This document shows positions 1 to 8,204 of a stretch of DNA of 64,000 bases, piece by piece. Position numbers and translations under genes: made by a program. Below the pieces are notes generated by a model. That model made no database searches. It was not told the origin of the DNA and saw only the letters and a list, made by a program, of their open reading frames with translations. This stretch comes from Rhodospirillaceae bacterium. GTDB taxonomy: Bacteria > Pseudomonadota > Alphaproteobacteria > Dongiales > Dongiaceae. The first letter of the stretch is position 1; each line of letters begins with the position of its first letter. Location: assembly GCA_016712715.1 (NCBI GenBank), contig JADJQM010000002.1, forward strand, positions 248,001 through 312,000, in the 5' to 3' direction.

Positions 1-329
1 TCCGGCGGCCAGGCAGCACCGGCGGCCTTGGCCCAGCGCGCTTCATTGCCCATGGCCGTAAGGTTGGCCTGGTCCGCTTCGCGGATCTGCAGCACCTTGC
101 CGGCATAGGCGAGACCGCCTGCGAGGGCCGCCAGGTAGCGCGCGGCGATGGCGGCCAGCACATCCGACCGGACGGCGTCGATCGGCCACGCCCAGGCGCT
201 GCCGTTCCAGACCTGTCGGCCGTCACTGGGTGCCGCGGCCGCAACTTGCGCCAGCGGCGGCAAAGCCGTGCCGCTACCGAACGAGCCGAGGCAACGACCC
301 GTACCGGCTTCGAAATAGAATGTCTGCAT
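1..329 (-). CDS. Phage tail-fibre-associated protein, DUF4376-like (partial, runs off left edge)
   Basis: A leftward reading frame starts at the ATG at 329-327 and is still open at base 1, so only about 109 N-terminal residues are visible. Its start overlaps the stop of the upstream tail fibre gene by one base (TGATG), which implies translational coupling. The N-terminus (MQTFYFEAGTG) and the late segment around LQIREADQANLTAMGN resemble the DUF4376 proteins found next to phage tail fibres, in which a short helical QIRD-type segment recurs. A role in fibre attachment or chaperoning is inferred only from position. The C-terminus lies outside the window. Confidence 0.6.
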   Translation of the reverse strand, partial: MQTFYFEAGTGRCLGSFGSGTALPPLAQVAAAAPSDGRQVWNGSAWAWPIDAVRSDVLAAIAARYLAALAGGLAYAGKVLQIREADQANLTAMGNEARWAKAAGAAWPP

Positions 330-1840
330 CAATATCTCCAAGCCTTGAGGACCAGCTTCCAGCGCGCCGCGGTGAGCTGCGTGACCGTGCCGGTGGTGGC
401 GTGGGCGAGGTACCATTTGTTGGTGGCGCCCTGGATCGATTTCAGGTCGCTCGCATTGGCAAAGACCTGGGCGTTGTTGCTTTCATAGCCATTGTAGAAA
501 GCGTAGGCGACTTCGACCTCGTCACCGACCGCATAGCCGAGCTCGGCGGTCTTGCAGCGAAGCACGCTCTTGATCCGGTCCGGATAGCCGCCCAGGCCAT
601 GGGCGTCGGTCGAGGCCAGGGCGGCGGCAAGATTGATCTCCGCGGTCGCAAAGCTGTAGGCACCGCTGACGGTCGCCCAGGAAGTTCCATCACAGCGAAT
701 GAGCACGCGGTCGCCCGGTCGCAGCAGGCGCGTGGCCAGCCCATCGAGCGTCTCGGCGCCGCTGGGATCGATCGTCACATCGCCGCTCGCTGCGGCATTG
801 CGGATGACGAGGGTCGCACCGTTGCCGGCCGTGGCGGCCGCCAGCAGACCCAGCGTGGCGCCCGCCGTGGTGAACTGGATCTCGCCGCCCTTATCCGCGG
901 CCAGCATCGTGTAGCTGCCAGTCTTGACGCTGACCGGCAGGCTCAACCCGGCATTGCTCATCGCCGAGAACCATCCGGGCGGTGCCGACACGCAGCGCCA
1001 ATTGTCACCGCCCTCGCAGCGGAAGCGGGCGACGTCGCCGGCTGCCGTCACGACATTGCCGCCGCCCGGCAGGATCAGGCTGGTCGCGTGATGCGTCAGG
1101 GTGAGGGCCGCGGCGAAGCGCAGCTCGATTTCCGTCCCCGCGGCCTCGCCGGTCCACAGCGCGGCGATGGTGACGGCGCCCGTCACCACATGATAGCCGC
1201 CGATATCGCTGTCGCCGGGCTTCATCAGCGTCGCGGCGCTGGCAATGTCGCTGCCCTTGCGCCACAGCGCCGCCAGGCCGCGCGGCGTCACCGATTCACC
1301 AGAGGCGACACCGCTGCGCGTGGTGGTCATGCCGGCGTGGACGGTGGCACCCGGCGGGATGCTCTTGTTCTCAAGGCCGGAGAGATCGCCTTTCCAACCC
1401 AGCAGCTTGTCGGCTTCCGGGTCAGGCAACGTCAGGCCGGTGACGCTGCTGGTCGGGCTCAGCGCCGCTGAACGCCCCAGCTTGTCGTCAAGCTCCTGGA
1501 CCAGCGCCGTCAGCCGGTCGAGCGCCCGCTCATGGGTCTCGGCCGGAAAGGGGTCGTTGGGCGTGTAATCCACCATCTGCGTGCGCTTGGTGCGCCGGGC
1601 GATGGTCCAGCTCTTATTGGCCGGCGGCGGCACCACCGCCGACACCGTGCCGGCGGCACCGCCGCCGCCGGCAACCGTATAGTCGGTCGTCAGCACCTTC
1701 AGCGTCTCGCTGCCGTTCTCCAGGCTGCGCTCGATCACGTCGATCTCATCCACGCCGAAGAAACTGAACGGCACCGCGAAGGACACGGTCACCCCATCGC
1801 CCGCATAAGTGACACGGGACGTCGTCGTCGAAATGGTCAT
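329..1840 (-). CDS. Phage tail fibre protein with T7 gp17-like N-terminal domain
   Basis: This 503-residue protein probably forms the receptor-binding fibre of the podovirus-like prophage. Residues 1-130 have the character of the T7 tail-fibre N-terminal (tube-attachment) domain: the segment VTFSFAVPFSFFG-like at about 17-29, then VIER and DYTV strands, and the PFPAETHERALDRLT helix at about 97-111. The middle is rich in Gly, Ala and Thr, as in fibre shafts. The C-terminal 100 residues (HGLGGYPD, TAELGYAVGDEV, RWKLVLKAWRY) match the fibre-tip segment common in alphaproteobacterial prophages. The next gene overlaps its stop. Host range is unknown. Confidence 0.75.
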   Translation of the reverse strand: MTISTTTSRVTYAGDGVTVSFAVPFSFFGVDEIDVIERSLENGSETLKVLTTDYTVAGGGGAAGTVSAVVPPPANKSWTIARRTKRTQMVDYTPNDPFPAETHERALDRLTALVQELDDKLGRSAALSPTSSVTGLTLPDPEADKLLGWKGDLSGLENKSIPPGATVHAGMTTTRSGVASGESVTPRGLAALWRKGSDIASAATLMKPGDSDIGGYHVVTGAVTIAALWTGEAAGTEIELRFAAALTLTHHATSLILPGGGNVVTAAGDVARFRCEGGDNWRCVSAPPGWFSAMSNAGLSLPVSVKTGSYTMLAADKGGEIQFTTAGATLGLLAAATAGNGATLVIRNAAASGDVTIDPSGAETLDGLATRLLRPGDRVLIRCDGTSWATVSGAYSFATAEINLAAALASTDAHGLGGYPDRIKSVLRCKTAELGYAVGDEVEVAYAFYNGYESNNAQVFANASDLKSIQGATNKWYLAHATTGTVTQLTAARWKLVLKAWRY

Positions 1841-1888
1841 GGCTGGTTTCCTTGGGATGCGGCCGCCGCTTTCAGGCCGCCAGGATTG

Positions 1889-2539
1889 TCAGGCTGTGAG
1901 GCGATAGGTCTCCTGGATCTCCCGTTCCGCCTTGGCCCAGGACCCCAATGCCGGGCGGAATTCAGGCCGGGCCAGCGGCAGCCAGGCGGCAAAGCCGCAT
2001 CCCGTCATGAACTCGGCAAGGCGTCCACCGACCGCTTCCTGCGCCAGCGGCGGCAGGAAGGGCCTCGCCCCGCCCAGGGCCGCATGCGCCCGCTCGATTT
2101 CACCGGTGAGGGTTGCGAGCTGCGCCAGCAACGGCGTCACGGCACGGAGCCGCTGCTCGATCTCCTCGACCAAGGCGATGCGCTTGGCGAGCTTCGCCCC
2201 ATGCGCCTTCACCGCCCTGGCGCGCGCCTTCGCCGCCGCGCGCATTTCCTCGGCATCGATCTCCTGCGCCACCGCGCGCAGGCCCAGATCCAGGCACTGC
2301 GCGGCGAGGTGCAGCACCGCCTCCTCGCTGGCAAGATCCGCCATGCGCTTGCCGGCATCGGCGTCACCGCGCGATGCGGCAAGTGCTGATTCCTGGCGCT
2401 GCTGGATCACGCGGTCCCGCGCTGCTGCGTTGCTTTCCTGCTTCTGCCGCAGTTCCGCCTCGCATGCGCGCCATCCGGCCAGCAAGCTGGATGTCCTGCC
2501 ACTGCCTGAGTCGGAACCACCTGTGACGGAAAGGCTCAT
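1889..2539 (-). CDS. Hypothetical phage virion protein, helical
   Basis: A 216-residue protein with no family I recognise. It is almost entirely predicted helix, with long Ala/Glu/Arg/Gln-rich stretches (AELRQKQESNAAARDRVIQQ, then EEMRAAAKARARAV and KRIALVEEIEQRL) that look like coiled coil over residues 25-140. There is no signal peptide or membrane segment. Its ATG overlaps the stop of the upstream gene by four bases (ATGA), so it is in the same translational unit as the internal virion and tail genes. A structural or ejection-associated role is inferred from its place between the gp14-like gene and the fibre gene. Confidence 0.55.
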   Translation of the reverse strand: MSLSVTGGSDSGSGRTSSLLAGWRACEAELRQKQESNAAARDRVIQQRQESALAASRGDADAGKRMADLASEEAVLHLAAQCLDLGLRAVAQEIDAEEMRAAAKARARAVKAHGAKLAKRIALVEEIEQRLRAVTPLLAQLATLTGEIERAHAALGGARPFLPPLAQEAVGGRLAEFMTGCGFAAWLPLARPEFRPALGSWAKAEREIQETYRLTA

Positions 2540-3060
2540 CGTTCACCTCCATGCTTGGGATCGAGTTCGGCGATCGCTGCCAGGGTCCGGATCAGCCAGG
2601 CATCGTCGCCAAGCCCCGTGCCGCCGAGAATTTCGGCCAGTTCCTCGGCGCCGCCACATGCCTCGATCAGAGACTGCGCCGCGGCGACCTTGCGCGGATA
2701 ATCGGCACCCCATTCCTGCGCCAGTTCCGCGCGCGTGCGCCGCTGCTGGCTTCCATCTGCCAGCGTCGCCGGATCGCAGCAGAGCTGCCGGCAATAGGCC
2801 TGGACAATGCCGCTCACCGCCCCTTGCGGCAGGCCGGCGCGGTGGAACCATTGCCGCGCCTTGGCTTCGAGTGCCGCGTCGCGCGCAAAGTCCGGCGGCA
2901 CCGCGATCTGATAAGCCTCCGGTCCGGCGGGCGACGCGAGCGCGCCCTCAAGACCATCGACGGGGTCGGCACGGCCCATTCCCTGCGGCGCCACCGGCGA
3001 CCCGCGCGCCGCCAGCACCTGTCGCATCGCGGCATCGAGCGAAGTCGGTTTGGTCATCAT
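2536..3060 (-). CDS. Hypothetical phage protein resembling the scaffold C-terminal half
   Basis: A 174-residue protein. The chosen start is the ATG at 3060 (an ATG three bases later is equally possible), which has AAGGA about nine bases upstream; an in-frame TTG at 3075 overlaps the upstream stop but is less likely. Residues 70-170 follow the same pattern as the prophage scaffold protein at 8205-8978: a WFHRAGLPQG helix, an EWGADYPRKVAAAQ helix, then a DDAWLIRTLAAIAEL helix. This suggests a second scaffold-like or assembly protein within the internal virion/tail module. The N-terminal 50 residues are Pro/Gly-rich and probably disordered. The function is not known. Confidence 0.55.
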   Translation of the reverse strand: MMTKPTSLDAAMRQVLAARGSPVAPQGMGRADPVDGLEGALASPAGPEAYQIAVPPDFARDAALEAKARQWFHRAGLPQGAVSGIVQAYCRQLCCDPATLADGSQQRRTRAELAQEWGADYPRKVAAAQSLIEACGGAEELAEILGGTGLGDDAWLIRTLAAIAELDPKHGGER

Positions 3061-3071
3061 GTTGCGTCCTT

Positions 3072-3494
3072 TCAATTGCCGAGCCTGATGAGATCGGTGC
3101 CAAGCGCCTGGGTGCTGGAGAGCTGGTCCAGCACCGAGCGGCGGCGGCGATTGCGCGCCTCGCGCTCCTGGGCACGCGCCGACTCGCGGCGACCAAAGCG
3201 CGCCCAGCGCGCCTCGGCCTCGTCTTCGCGCGCGGCGTCCAGCAGCATGTCGGTGGGCGAACCTTCGGTCGTGACGCCGCCTTTCAGAATGGCGACACGG
3301 CGTTTCGCCTGGCTGCGCGCCGCTTCCGCGCGCAGCCGCCGCTCCTCCTCAGCACCTTGCGCCCTGGCGACCTTCGCCTCGCGCTCCAGCTCTTTCGACT
3401 CATGACTGGCCTGCTGCGCCTCCGACGCCATCCGGGCGCCGGCCGAAATCATCGTGGTTGCGGCCATCGCCGCCGCGGGAGTGCACATGTTCAT
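3072..3494 (-). CDS. Internal virion protein, T7 gp14-like
   Basis: A 140-residue protein starting MNMCTPAAAM with a short hydrophobic segment (MAATTMISAGARMAS) followed by a long charged helix rich in Ala, Glu and Arg (residues 25-125). This architecture, a Cys-Pro start, a membrane-active helix and then a coiled coil, is typical of podoviral gp14-type internal virion proteins, which are ejected and help build the trans-envelope DNA channel. It overlaps the tail tube B stop by four bases (ATGA). No gp15- or gp16-like large ejection proteins follow it in the visible region. Confidence 0.6.
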   Translation of the reverse strand: MNMCTPAAAMAATTMISAGARMASEAQQASHESKELEREAKVARAQGAEEERRLRAEAARSQAKRRVAILKGGVTTEGSPTDMLLDAAREDEAEARWARFGRRESARAQEREARNRRRRSVLDQLSSTQALGTDLIRLGN

Positions 3495-5761
3495 CCATCC
3501 ATCGTTGTCAGTTGCGGAATGAGCGCCACGATGGTGCAGGGCAAAGGTTGCTCCTGCAGCACGGTGACGATCGCCTGCCCGTCCCAGCCTTTCGGAAAGG
3601 CCACGAACTTGTCGCCCGAGAACAGAGGCGGGCTCTGATCCATCGCCGTCCTTGCGGCGCGAAACACGACGTCGTCGGTCCGCGCCGCATCGGCGCCGAC
3701 GCGCATGCCGAGACTGTTGTGAAGCCGCACGACGACCCGGTGGACGCGGCGCTTCTTGCCCTGCGCCGCCCCGTCCATGGCACCCGCCTCGATATCCATG
3801 GTGCTCAAGCGGCTGGTATAGCCGAGCCCGACATGGGCATAGGACGCGGCGCGCTCCAGGGTGACGGTGCCGTCCGGGGCGACCACCCGGTCGGGATGGG
3901 TGGCGCCATCGGCAAGGATCGTCACCACCTCGCCGATAAGATGGTCGAGGCCGCCGATCACCTGCGCGCCCAACGACCAGTCCTCGGCCGCGATCGCCGC
4001 CAGTGATGGAAAGGCAGCGTGGATCGTGGTCGTGACATGGGTCCCATCGGTGAACCCGGTAACGATGGCTCGCGCCACGTAATAGCCCTCACCCGAGGAT
4101 GCGGGATAGAGATGCTGGATCTCGCGCCCGACATCGCCTGGACCAAAGATCCCTGCTGCCGCCGTGAAGATGACGCCCGTGCTGCCGATCGTCTCGGCAC
4201 CGGCACCCGGCGTGAGTGCCACACTGCCCGCGCCATCGAAGCTCAACCCGCCATCGACGAAAAAGGCACCCTGCTTGTCAAAGGGATCGCGGGGCTCGAA
4301 GGCCGCCGCCAGTCGTTCGACCGAACGCTTGACGGTGCCGCCGACACGGCGCTCGATCGCCAGCCACGCCTCATCCTGGCGGCCACCTGGAATGACCGCG
4401 ACCGACAGGACGCGGGCCTCTCGCCCGGCGATGCGATGCCGATGCCAACCAACCACGTCCTGACCGCGCATATAGGTAAGGCCCAGCAGCCCGCCATCCT
4501 GCAGCACGACCCACAGGATCGACCAGGGTTCCGCCTGGAAGGCAATCTCCTTGATGCCGGTCATCGTCAGGTGCCGCGCGAGCATGCTGAGTTCCGGCGA
4601 ATTGAACGCATCGTTCTCGAAACTGTAGGCCATTTCGTAGATCTTGCGCCCGGCCCGCTGCACATAGAGGACGGCGGCACCGATGCGCTCCGGCCTGATA
4701 TCGGCGCTGCCATTGGTGGTCTCTCGCCGCACCGTGATATTGCTCGGCGTCAGCGCCTCATTGAGCGAACTCGCGGTGAGGTTGAATTCGCCGCCCGTGG
4801 TGCCCAGCGCCAGCGTCTTGCCGGCACTCATCCAGCGGATCGCGTTCACGCGATCGTCGGCGATGGTAAAGTTGAGGCCGTGATCATCCTTGACGATGCC
4901 GTCGGCCCCGGTCGGCGCGAAGCTCTCATAGGCGCCGGAGACCGAGGCCCACAAGGTCTGCGGCTGGGCGCGGGTGTTGGCCAGGAACAGCCGCTCCTCG
5001 TGAAAGGTCACCGCGCTGGGCCAGCCGGTCGTCGCTGACCAGGCGCCCAGCCGCCAATTGGTCACGGCGTCCGTGCCGCCAAAGGCGCCCTTGATGTCGA
5101 TCTTCACCTGGGTCGCACTGGTGAAGGTGATGATCCTGGCCCAGCCCCAGACGCTGCTGTGCTTGATGCGCACCAGCCGCCCCACATCGGTCGCCGCGAA
5201 CAGATCGGCCGATGCTGTCAGCGTGATGTTGCTGCCGCCGGCCGCAGCCGGCGTCAGAGAAATCGCGCCGATGTTTTCGTCAAGATAGGGACCGTCCAGG
5301 AACTCGATCTCGCTCAAGGTCCAGCTGGTATGCCCGCTGCGCGAGAGCTTGTGTGGCGCGAAGTTCGGATGCGTGAGGTAGAGCACATCGGCCGATTGCG
5401 CCCATTTGAGTCCGGCAAGGTCCGCAACACCATAGGGCGTGGCAATCTCATAGGCCGTGCCGGGCGAGGTCTCGATGCGCCCGCCATTCATATAGAAGCG
5501 GAAATAGGCCTCCCCCGCCTCGATCACATAGGCCTGCTCGGTCGAGAATTCGAACGGGATCAAGCGCACCGCGTCATCGCCCTTCGTGGCGGCGATGAAC
5601 TGCGTACCCGGGCGCCGCGTCGCCGGCCCTTGCGCCAGCAACACGAAATTCTCGATCACGCGACAGGCATTGCGGTATTTGTCGAGATCGATGCGGCCAT
5701 AGAGTTCCGGCGACCATTCGCCGGCATTGAAGGTCGAGAGCAGCAGCGAGGCGCCGGCCAT
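3491..5761 (-). CDS. Tail tubular protein B (T7 gp12-like)
   Basis: A 756-residue protein, close to the size of podoviral tail nozzle proteins. The start is the ATG at 5761, giving MAGASLLLSTFNAGEWSPEL; the frame is open 40 codons further upstream but those codons overlap the preceding gene. Diagnostic features are the N-terminal LLSTFNAGEWSPELYGRIDL, the GPATRRPGTQFI segment at about 45-57, the YVIEAGEAYFRFYMNGG strand repeat at about 75-91, and a C-terminal half of beta-rich repeats. It assembles below the gatekeeper ring as the tail nozzle. It lies directly downstream of tail tube A, with a four-base gap, as in other T7-type modules. Confidence 0.85.
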   Translation of the reverse strand: MAGASLLLSTFNAGEWSPELYGRIDLDKYRNACRVIENFVLLAQGPATRRPGTQFIAATKGDDAVRLIPFEFSTEQAYVIEAGEAYFRFYMNGGRIETSPGTAYEIATPYGVADLAGLKWAQSADVLYLTHPNFAPHKLSRSGHTSWTLSEIEFLDGPYLDENIGAISLTPAAAGGSNITLTASADLFAATDVGRLVRIKHSSVWGWARIITFTSATQVKIDIKGAFGGTDAVTNWRLGAWSATTGWPSAVTFHEERLFLANTRAQPQTLWASVSGAYESFAPTGADGIVKDDHGLNFTIADDRVNAIRWMSAGKTLALGTTGGEFNLTASSLNEALTPSNITVRRETTNGSADIRPERIGAAVLYVQRAGRKIYEMAYSFENDAFNSPELSMLARHLTMTGIKEIAFQAEPWSILWVVLQDGGLLGLTYMRGQDVVGWHRHRIAGREARVLSVAVIPGGRQDEAWLAIERRVGGTVKRSVERLAAAFEPRDPFDKQGAFFVDGGLSFDGAGSVALTPGAGAETIGSTGVIFTAAAGIFGPGDVGREIQHLYPASSGEGYYVARAIVTGFTDGTHVTTTIHAAFPSLAAIAAEDWSLGAQVIGGLDHLIGEVVTILADGATHPDRVVAPDGTVTLERAASYAHVGLGYTSRLSTMDIEAGAMDGAAQGKKRRVHRVVVRLHNSLGMRVGADAARTDDVVFRAARTAMDQSPPLFSGDKFVAFPKGWDGQAIVTVLQEQPLPCTIVALIPQLTTMDG

Positions 5762-5765
5762 GACG

Positions 5766-6341
5766 TCAGCTCCGCGCCTGCAGCCAGGCATCGACCACCA
5801 GGCTGGCGGCACCGCCCTCCTGCGCATCGATCGCCTTGGCTTGCGCCAGGATATCGCGCAGATAATCCCGCGCGGCAGCAATCCGCGACCCGCTTTCGGT
5901 CAGGTTGCCGGCAAGATGTACCGCAAGTTTCGCCGCCACCGCCTCTGCCAGCAGCGGATCGAAAGTCGCCGTATCCGTGACGCGCCCGATATAGAGAATG
6001 TCGAGCGGTGCCGCGTAATCGGCAAGAATCCGCCGACCTTCGACCCGGTAGTCGCTGCCATTGTCGATCTCCAGCAGGCGCAGGCAGAAAGCGGGCTCCG
6101 GCCCCTGCGGCAGCTGGTATTGATAGAGATAGCCCCAGGCAGGCGTTTCACTCAGCGCCGGCAGACGCGCGCGGCGCAGGGCTGCGTTCCACGGATAGAG
6201 CCGCAGCACCGAATCCGCCGACGGTTCGAAATTCCGCTGGCACAGATTGGCGCCCTTCGACCCGTCCTCCAGCGAGGTGATCGGATCGGCGCCGAGCAGA
6301 TCCAGCGCCCGGTTGCAGATGGAGACGGTCGAAATGGCCAT
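5766..6341 (-). CDS. Tail tubular protein A (T7 gp11-like gatekeeper)
   Basis: A 191-residue protein with the standard adaptor/gatekeeper N-terminus (STVSICNRALDLLGADPITSLEDGSKGANLC) and the following RLYPWNAALRRARLPAL segment, both characteristic of podoviral tail tube A proteins that form the ring between portal and nozzle. The C-terminal half (LAEAVAAKLAVHLAGNLTESG) matches the helical bundle of the family. Its length is typical. It sits between the small structural gene and tail tube B, the usual order. Start ATG at 6341. Confidence 0.85.
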   Translation of the reverse strand: MAISTVSICNRALDLLGADPITSLEDGSKGANLCQRNFEPSADSVLRLYPWNAALRRARLPALSETPAWGYLYQYQLPQGPEPAFCLRLLEIDNGSDYRVEGRRILADYAAPLDILYIGRVTDTATFDPLLAEAVAAKLAVHLAGNLTESGSRIAAARDYLRDILAQAKAIDAQEGGAASLVVDAWLQARS

Positions 6342-6418
6342 GGGATGCTCGCCCTATTGCAATTGCACGACGTCGTGGAACGGGCTGCCGGCTTTGCCGC
6401 CGGCAGCCCGTCATCACG

Positions 6419-6844
6419 TCAGTCCAGCGTGTAGAAGATCATCACCCGCAGCGTGCCGCTGGCCGGCAGGGCCGCGGCGGCGATGGTGAGGATGACGATC
6501 TCTTCCGCGGCCAGCGGTTCGCCGGCCACAGCCGCCGGGCCGAACAGGGTCGGCGTATCGACGGCCGTGAAGGCCGCCGCCGCACGGTACTTGCCCGTGG
6601 TGCCGACGATGCCGACGGCCAGCGTCGCCGAGCCCAGCGACACGGTGCTGTCGAGCAGGCCATAGAGCACGCGCGCACCCTTGGGCAGGCGCGCCACTTC
6701 GATGTTGTCCGAGGTCGGCTGGGCCGCGAGGGCGACCTTCTCGTTGAACACACGCACCCGGCCGTGCACGTCGCCAGCCATCGGCAGATCCACCGGCGCG
6801 GAATTGCGCAACCGGCCCATCTGCGTTCCATATTGAGTAGCCAT
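6419..6844 (-). CDS. Small virion structural protein (possible decoration protein)
   Basis: A 141-residue protein, MATQYGTQMGRLR at the N-terminus, rich in Ala, Val and Gly and predicted mostly beta. The start at 6844 is fixed by a near-perfect ribosome site (CAGGAGAAAAAC before the ATG). It lies immediately downstream of the major capsid gene, where podoviruses often encode a capsid-stabilising or minor head protein. That role is inferred from position and abundance signals only. The 134-bp spacer separating it from the capsid gene contains the tandem 27-bp palindromic repeat described separately. Confidence 0.6.
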   Translation of the reverse strand: MATQYGTQMGRLRNSAPVDLPMAGDVHGRVRVFNEKVALAAQPTSDNIEVARLPKGARVLYGLLDSTVSLGSATLAVGIVGTTGKYRAAAAFTAVDTPTLFGPAAVAGEPLAAEEIVILTIAAAALPASGTLRVMIFYTLD

Positions 6845-6896
6845 GTTTTTCTCCTGGATAGATTGAGTTCCAAACAGACGGCGCACAGCGGGGTTG

Positions 6897-6956
6897 CCCG
6901 CCGACGAATGTCGGCATTCGCCGCCCGCCGACGAATGTCGGCATTCGCCGACTGGG
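6897..6956. repeat. Two tandem 27-bp palindromic repeats plus shared 6-bp tail
   Basis: The unit CCCGCCGACGAATGTCGGCATTCGCCG (27 bp: first bases CCCGCCGACGAATG, last bases TCGGCATTCGCCG) occurs exactly twice, at 6897-6923 and 6924-6950, followed by ACTGGG. Each unit can fold in overlapping ways: CCGAC/GTCGG, CGAATG/CATTCG and CGGC/GCCG. The same unit with the same ACTGGG tail recurs at 32425-32457 in a non-prophage intergenic region. It occupies the capsid-to-structural-protein spacer and could act as a mobile mini-element or an mRNA hairpin. Confidence 0.9.
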
Positions 6957-6978
6957 CGGCCGCGATGCCCACGACGCT

Positions 6979-7839
6979 TTAGGCAAGAGTCGCGATCTCG
7001 ACGACGCCTTCTTCCTCCATGCGCGTGGCGCCGACCGACATCGCGCAATAGACCTGCGTCGCATAGGATTTGTCGGGCCGCTCGGTGACTTTCACCTTGG
7101 GCGTCTGGCCGACGGCCAGCACCAGCGCCGACTGGCGCCAGGCAAGACAGGCACGGTCGCCGCCGGAGGTGAGGCCGAGGCGCTGCGTGCGGATGAACTT
7201 GAAGCCGAGGAAGGTATCGATCTGCCCCGCGGCCAGCGCCTTCACCGTGTTGTAATCGCTCGACGTCACCTGGGTGTTGGAGAGCAGCACGGTGATGTCC
7301 TTGGCCGGGCACGCGATATAGCGCGGTTCATCCGGATCGTTCTCCGCCGCGTCGAGGATCTCCTTCGCCTGCAGGAGTTTCGCCAGCGTAAAGCCGGTGC
7401 CGCCGACGGCGATCTTCTGAGAGCCCGGCAAAGGTACCGAGGTCTGCCCGGTCTTGCCGCTGCGCGCGGTCCCGTTCGCATTGGCGATGATGACGTCGTC
7501 CATGGCGCGGCCCAGCGCATGGGCTGCCGCCTGGCTGTAGGCGCTGGTCGGATCGGTCAGCGTCTTCACCTGGTCCAGGCGATCGATGAGGTCGGAATAT
7601 TCATAGTCTTCCAGCATCACCTGGCGACGCGCATGCGGCGTTTCGGTGAGCGGCGTGTCGGCGTGACGCGACTGGCGCTTGATGGCGCTGCCCGCCCCGA
7701 TCTGGTCGAAGTAGGCAATTTCGCCCTCCACCACCTCCTGGCGCACCGCGTCTTTGAGGCGGCTGCCCTTCTGCTGCACCAGCAGCATGATGTTGGCGCT
7801 GTAGAGATTGTTGAACGCAATCTGGATCTGCGAGGACAT
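6979..7839 (-). CDS. Major capsid protein
   Basis: A 286-residue protein starting MSSQIQIAFNNLYSANIMLLVQQKG, the conserved N-terminus of the capsid family found in many alphaproteobacterial podoviruses. Other family features are GEIAYFDQIGAG, the RHADTPLTETPHARR loop (about 54-68), the DLIDRLDQVKTLTDPTSAY segment and AHALGRAMDDVIIANANGTA. The fold is expected to be HK97-like. The chosen ATG at 7839 has AAGGAAG about 10 bases upstream; the longer open frame upstream to 8004 lacks family features. It follows the scaffold gene after a 365-bp spacer. Confidence 0.85.
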   Translation of the reverse strand: MSSQIQIAFNNLYSANIMLLVQQKGSRLKDAVRQEVVEGEIAYFDQIGAGSAIKRQSRHADTPLTETPHARRQVMLEDYEYSDLIDRLDQVKTLTDPTSAYSQAAAHALGRAMDDVIIANANGTARSGKTGQTSVPLPGSQKIAVGGTGFTLAKLLQAKEILDAAENDPDEPRYIACPAKDITVLLSNTQVTSSDYNTVKALAAGQIDTFLGFKFIRTQRLGLTSGGDRACLAWRQSALVLAVGQTPKVKVTERPDKSYATQVYCAMSVGATRMEEEGVVEIATLA

Positions 7840-8204
7840 GGGTCCACACTTCCTTTCTGATCTCACAATGTGACGTTTGAATCGGCGAGGTTGCCCATCT
7901 GCGCCGAAGGGCCAGGCCACCGCACCAAACCAGCCGCGGGCGGCAGGGTTGGCGTGGCGGCTGTCGCCCGCGGCAAACACGACGGACCTCAAGCCTCGAT
8001 GCACCCGCGCATCGTCAGCGGCCGTCTTTCCGAGCCGTCAGCCGGGCCTCATTTGATTGAGGTTGTCCGGACTTTGATGATTGGACTTAATTTATCCGTC
8101 ATGGTCGGCGAAGGCCGACCATCCACGAGTTGTTTTTTAGTTGCCCGCCTACGCGTGGGAGGTCCGCCTTCGCGGACCATGACGATAGAGGAGTGCGCAA
8201 CACC
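7840..8204. other. Gene-free spacer between scaffold and capsid genes
   Basis: No convincing gene is present on either strand. A 115-codon rightward frame crosses it but lacks a ribosome site, runs antisense to the operon and is explained by GC-rich composition. The only structured part is the inverted-repeat element at 8097-8184. The capsid ribosome-binding site is at the left end. No clear promoter was seen. Confidence 0.7.
8097..8184. repeat. BIME-like element: two hairpins inside 10-bp terminal inverted repeats
   Basis: CGTCATGGTC (8097-8106) and its exact complement GACCATGACG (8175-8184) bound an 88-bp element. Within it are a hairpin with stem ATGGTCGGC/GCCGACCAT around a GAAG loop (8101-8122) and a second with GGTCCGC/GCGGACC around CTTC (8161-8178), separated by a T6 run. 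This is the layout of the CATGGCC-type palindromic intergenic repeats common in alphaproteobacterial chromosomes, here lying inside a prophage structural operon. Confidence 0.75.

Noticed and set aside
6897..6950. Possible CRISPR array
   Set aside because: Only two directly abutting copies with no spacers and no cas genes; the unit is a tandem palindrome.
8131..8136. T6 run after the hairpin at 8101-8122 as a rightward terminator
   Set aside because: The run starts about nine bases after the stem and no rightward gene precedes it; better explained as part of the palindromic element.
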